A stretch of 36,356 nucleotides of DNA from an uncultured bacterium (GTDB lineage: Bacteria; Cyanobacteriota; Vampirovibrionia; Gastranaerophilales; Gastranaerophilaceae): positions 1-36,356 of the forward strand of contig CAOJDT010000011.1 in the NCBI GenBank assembly GCA_948433295.1, given 5' to 3'. Under the pieces are notes generated by a model. That model saw nothing but the letters and a program-made list of their open reading frames with translations, was not told where the DNA came from and searched no databases. The translations under genes and the position numbers were made by a program. Numbering within the stretch: the stretch's first letter is position 1; each line of letters begins with the position of its first letter. Positions 34,308-36,356 of the stretch are shown here, one piece after another.

Positions 34308-35420
34308 TTAAATATCCTTAGATTTGTAAAAACCGATTATTGCGAAAAGGAACGCGAGCGGAGGGAAGATTGCAGTAACAAGCGGAGGGAGGATTCCTTT
34401 TTCCGCAAGAAGATCGAAGAACGGAAGAGTTATGTAATATACAAAAATACATCCGATTGCAATCGTGAATCCGACAAGTCTTTGTTCGCGCGGTTTGCTG
34501 AAACCGAGCAATGTGCCCATAATAGCCAACAGTACACATACGAACGGGTGGAAAAATCTTTGAAGATACTTGTTCAACATATAACGGTATTCTTCGTCCA
34601 TGCCTTCTTTTTTAAGAAGTTTAATGTAATTTCTCAAATTATGGTTTGTGATTTCGCGTTCTTTTTTTGTTGAATAAGTCATGAGAGTGAACGCGTTGTT
34701 TGCGGCTTCACCGTTCAAAATATCCATTGATTTGAGTTTGCGGGTTTCGGTGTAAATTCCGTCACTATTAATCTGATATTGTGTAATGTCGTTCAAAGTC
34801 CACTTGTCGCCTAAATATTTGCCCGTTTTTGCGGAAAAAATATTTGAAAGCTGGTGAACATCCGTATAATATTTACTTGAAAAATCAAGTACAATAACGT
34901 TATTCATCGTATCTTTGCGGAATCTTGAGATTACGACCGCAAGTTCAGGGCTTCCGTTTTCGGATTTTTGAGTATAAATATACTGTGTTGACGGATATCT
35001 GTCTTTTATTGCGTTAATACGGTTTGCCGAAATCGGAATCAATTTGTCGTAAGTCACAAAGCAGCATGCGGTTACTATAATACTTAAAACAAGTACGGGC
35101 GCAAGAATTCTCTGAAAAGACATTCCGACCGCTCTAAAGATTGTGAGTTCCGAATCCTTGCTTAATTTATCGAAAGTGAAGAGGGTTCCCAGAAGCAATC
35201 CCACAGGAAAAGCTTTTCCCAGAATCTTCGGTAATTCGTAAAATAGTACCAGGCATGCGGTTTTTACCGTATAAGTGCCCTCAAGTGTCTTTTTAATTGT
35301 ATTCAAAAGCATTTCAGGCGCAATCCAGACGACCGTAAACAATAAAATTGCAACGAATGTTGTGATTAAAACCTGATTAAAAATATATCTGTCATAAATC
35401 GTAATCTTAGGAAATTTCAT
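34308..35420 (-). CDS. LptF/LptG-family permease (LPS export)
   Basis: This 370-residue membrane protein has the LptF/LptG architecture: three membrane helices at the start (about 12-35, 50-75, 96-120), a periplasmic beta-jellyroll domain (about 130-280), then three helices (about 290-365). The IYDRYIFNQVL start and FDKLSKDSELTIFRAVGMS coupling-helix segment, which contacts LptB, are typical. It works with LptB to extract lipopolysaccharide from the inner membrane. Which paralogue (F or G) it is cannot be told, and the second permease is not in this window. ATG 35420 overlaps the lptB stop by 1 nt (TAATG). Confidence 0.9.
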   Translation of the reverse strand: MKFPKITIYDRYIFNQVLITTFVAILLFTVVWIAPEMLLNTIKKTLEGTYTVKTACLVLFYELPKILGKAFPVGLLLGTLFTFDKLSKDSELTIFRAVGMSFQRILAPVLVLSIIVTACCFVTYDKLIPISANRINAIKDRYPSTQYIYTQKSENGSPELAVVISRFRKDTMNNVIVLDFSSKYYTDVHQLSNIFSAKTGKYLGDKWTLNDITQYQINSDGIYTETRKLKSMDILNGEAANNAFTLMTYSTKKEREITNHNLRNYIKLLKKEGMDEEYRYMLNKYLQRFFHPFVCVLLAIMGTLLGFSKPREQRLVGFTIAIGCIFVYYITLPFFDLLAEKGILPPLVTAIFPPLAFLFAIIGFYKSKDI

Positions 35421-36148
35421 TACAGTACAAAATCCTTTCCTAAGTAAAATTCTTTTGCAACAGGGTCGACAGCTACGTCTTGACTTCTTCCCTGAATTTT
35501 AATTTGTCCGTCGAAAATTACGTAGGCTCTGTCTGTGATTGAAAGCGTTGCTTTAGGGTTGTGGTCGGTAATCAGTACGCCAAGCCCTTTTTCTTCGGAA
35601 ATTTTTCTTATGTTATCTTTAATATCCCCGATTGCAATAGGGTCGATGCCCGCAAAAGGTTCATCAAGAAGCATGAAATCAGGGCTTGCTGCAAGTGCTC
35701 TGGCAATCTCGACGCGTCGTCTTTCACCGCCTGACAGCGCAACCGCAGGATATGAACGAAGTCTCAATACACCGAATTCAGACAAAAGTTCTTCGAGTTT
35801 GCGGCGTTTTTCGTTTACGGTAAGTTTATCGTTCATTTCAAGAACGAGTTTGATATTATCTTCAACGCTTAATTTTCTGAAAATAGAGGCTTCCTGCGGG
35901 AGATAACCCACCCCGAGGCGCGCTCTTTCGTTCATAGGCATTGCGGAAATATCTCTGTCATCCAGAAATATATGACCTTTGTTAGGTTTAACCAGACCTA
36001 CAACCATATAGAAAGTTGTGGTTTTTCCTGCACCGTTCGGTCCCAAAAGACAAACGACTTCGCCTTTGTTTACATGAAACGAAACGTCGTTTACTACACT
36101 TCTGTCGCCGTATATTTTTATAAGATTTTTTGCCTCAATTCTTCTCAT
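35420..36148 (-). CDS. lptB: LPS export ABC transporter ATPase LptB
   Basis: This 242-residue ATPase powers LPS transport. Visible are Walker A GPNGAGKT (36-43), Q-loop YLPQEASIFRKLSVEDNI, signature LSGGERRRVEIARAL, Walker B FMLLDEPFAGID, and the H-loop ITDHNPKATL. These details are those of LptB rather than general ABC importers. The AAGGGGA site before ATG 36148 is good. It is coupled to the LptF/LptG gene. The presence of this pathway argues for an outer membrane with LPS. Confidence 0.95.
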   Translation of the reverse strand: MRRIEAKNLIKIYGDRSVVNDVSFHVNKGEVVCLLGPNGAGKTTTFYMVVGLVKPNKGHIFLDDRDISAMPMNERARLGVGYLPQEASIFRKLSVEDNIKLVLEMNDKLTVNEKRRKLEELLSEFGVLRLRSYPAVALSGGERRRVEIARALAASPDFMLLDEPFAGIDPIAIGDIKDNIRKISEEKGLGVLITDHNPKATLSITDRAYVIFDGQIKIQGRSQDVAVDPVAKEFYLGKDFVL

Positions 36149-36246
36149 ACAATCCCCTTTTTATAATAATGACATTTTACTTAAAAAAAATCATTATTGC
36201 AAGTTTTTCGATACTTATATATAAGTTTACACCAGATGTATTTAAT

Positions 36247-36347
36247 ACTGTCATACTGAACTTGTTTCAGCATCTCTTAAAGAAACGGAGATTCTGAACA
36301 TTAACAAATCATGTAAAACGGAACAGTCCACGTTTCAGAATGACAGT
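36247..36347. repeat. Dispersed palindromic element in the intergenic end
   Basis: Arms ACTGTCATACTGAA (36247-36260) and TTCAGAATGACAGT (36334-36347) pair with one mismatch and enclose an inner pair CAGCATCTC / GAGATTCTG (36269-36277 / 36288-36296). The GTCATTCTGAA...TTCAGAATGAC wording is that of a widely dispersed bacterial intergenic repeat. Nothing coding is seen in 36149-36356. Confidence 0.6.
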
Positions 36348-36356
36348 GTTGGAAAC

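Overview
The window looks like a chromosomal segment of an AT-rich, Gram-negative-type bacterium. The most likely source is the non-photosynthetic cyanobacterial sister group (Candidatus Gastranaerophilales / Melainabacteria) from an animal gut. This is inference from protein style: prepilin-like N-termini reading FTLAEVLITLG followed by VAAMTLP, proteins starting with a short N-terminal (N/S)FxG motif, LPS-export genes (LptB and an LptF/LptG permease), many SIMPL/TPR/GGDEF housekeeping-type genes, and use of all three standard stop codons. No 16S or other taxonomic marker was compared.

Layout. 1-2531 is a very AT-rich accessory patch: a left-truncated unknown gene abutting a HEPN-motif gene with a multi-zinc-ribbon tail, then two small unknown genes on the other strand. 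2532-2934 is non-coding, with a terminator and a structured repeat-like stretch. 2935-8379 holds an L,D-transpeptidase, a zinc alcohol dehydrogenase, a Lys/Glu-rich 11-mer repeat protein, a LuxR-type response regulator with its histidine kinase, a diguanylate cyclase and a GppA-type HD protein. 8453-12939 contains small unknown proteins and two threonine-pathway genes (hom, thrC) separated by two unknown proteins and a small XRE regulator. 12954-13190 is a run of perfect hairpins. 13292-16705 carries TPR, metallophosphoesterase and MBL-fold genes in the same direction. 16686-18237 is a regulator/toxin-antitoxin cluster: a small HTH-like gene, a frameshifted XRE gene with an intact promoter and operator, parDE, and an XRE-zinc-ribbon gene. 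18293-20825 has an odd lipoprotein-like protein, recA and a MerR/coiled-coil partner. The RNase P RNA gene (rnpB) follows at about 20950-21345.

21356-32142 is the most interesting part. Two separate prepilin-like genes (21482-22226 on + and 27207-28053 on -) each carry a long uninterrupted poly-G tract (11 and 12 G) within the first codons after a good ribosome binding site and just before the FTLAE prepilin motif. In both, the tract is one base too long for the reading frame, so both are OFF as written, and loss of a single G restores a full-length prepilin. This is the signature of slipped-strand phase variation of surface filament proteins. The second gene sits in a long same-strand run speB-ligA-membrane protein-SIMPL-prepilin-mfd-prsA-like. 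Within mfd, two palindromic elements are inserted in frame, and their stems differ by compensatory changes, as in mobile protein-coding palindromic repeats.

The right end (32257-36148) has a duplicated-module protein, a NAGPA-like phosphodiester glycosidase, an LptF/LptG-type permease and lptB, followed by another dispersed palindromic element at the edge. Several genes lack a Shine-Dalgarno sequence but have TATAAT (or TAAAAT) 6-7 nt before the ATG. This suggests a class of leaderless mRNAs that includes mfd and several regulators.
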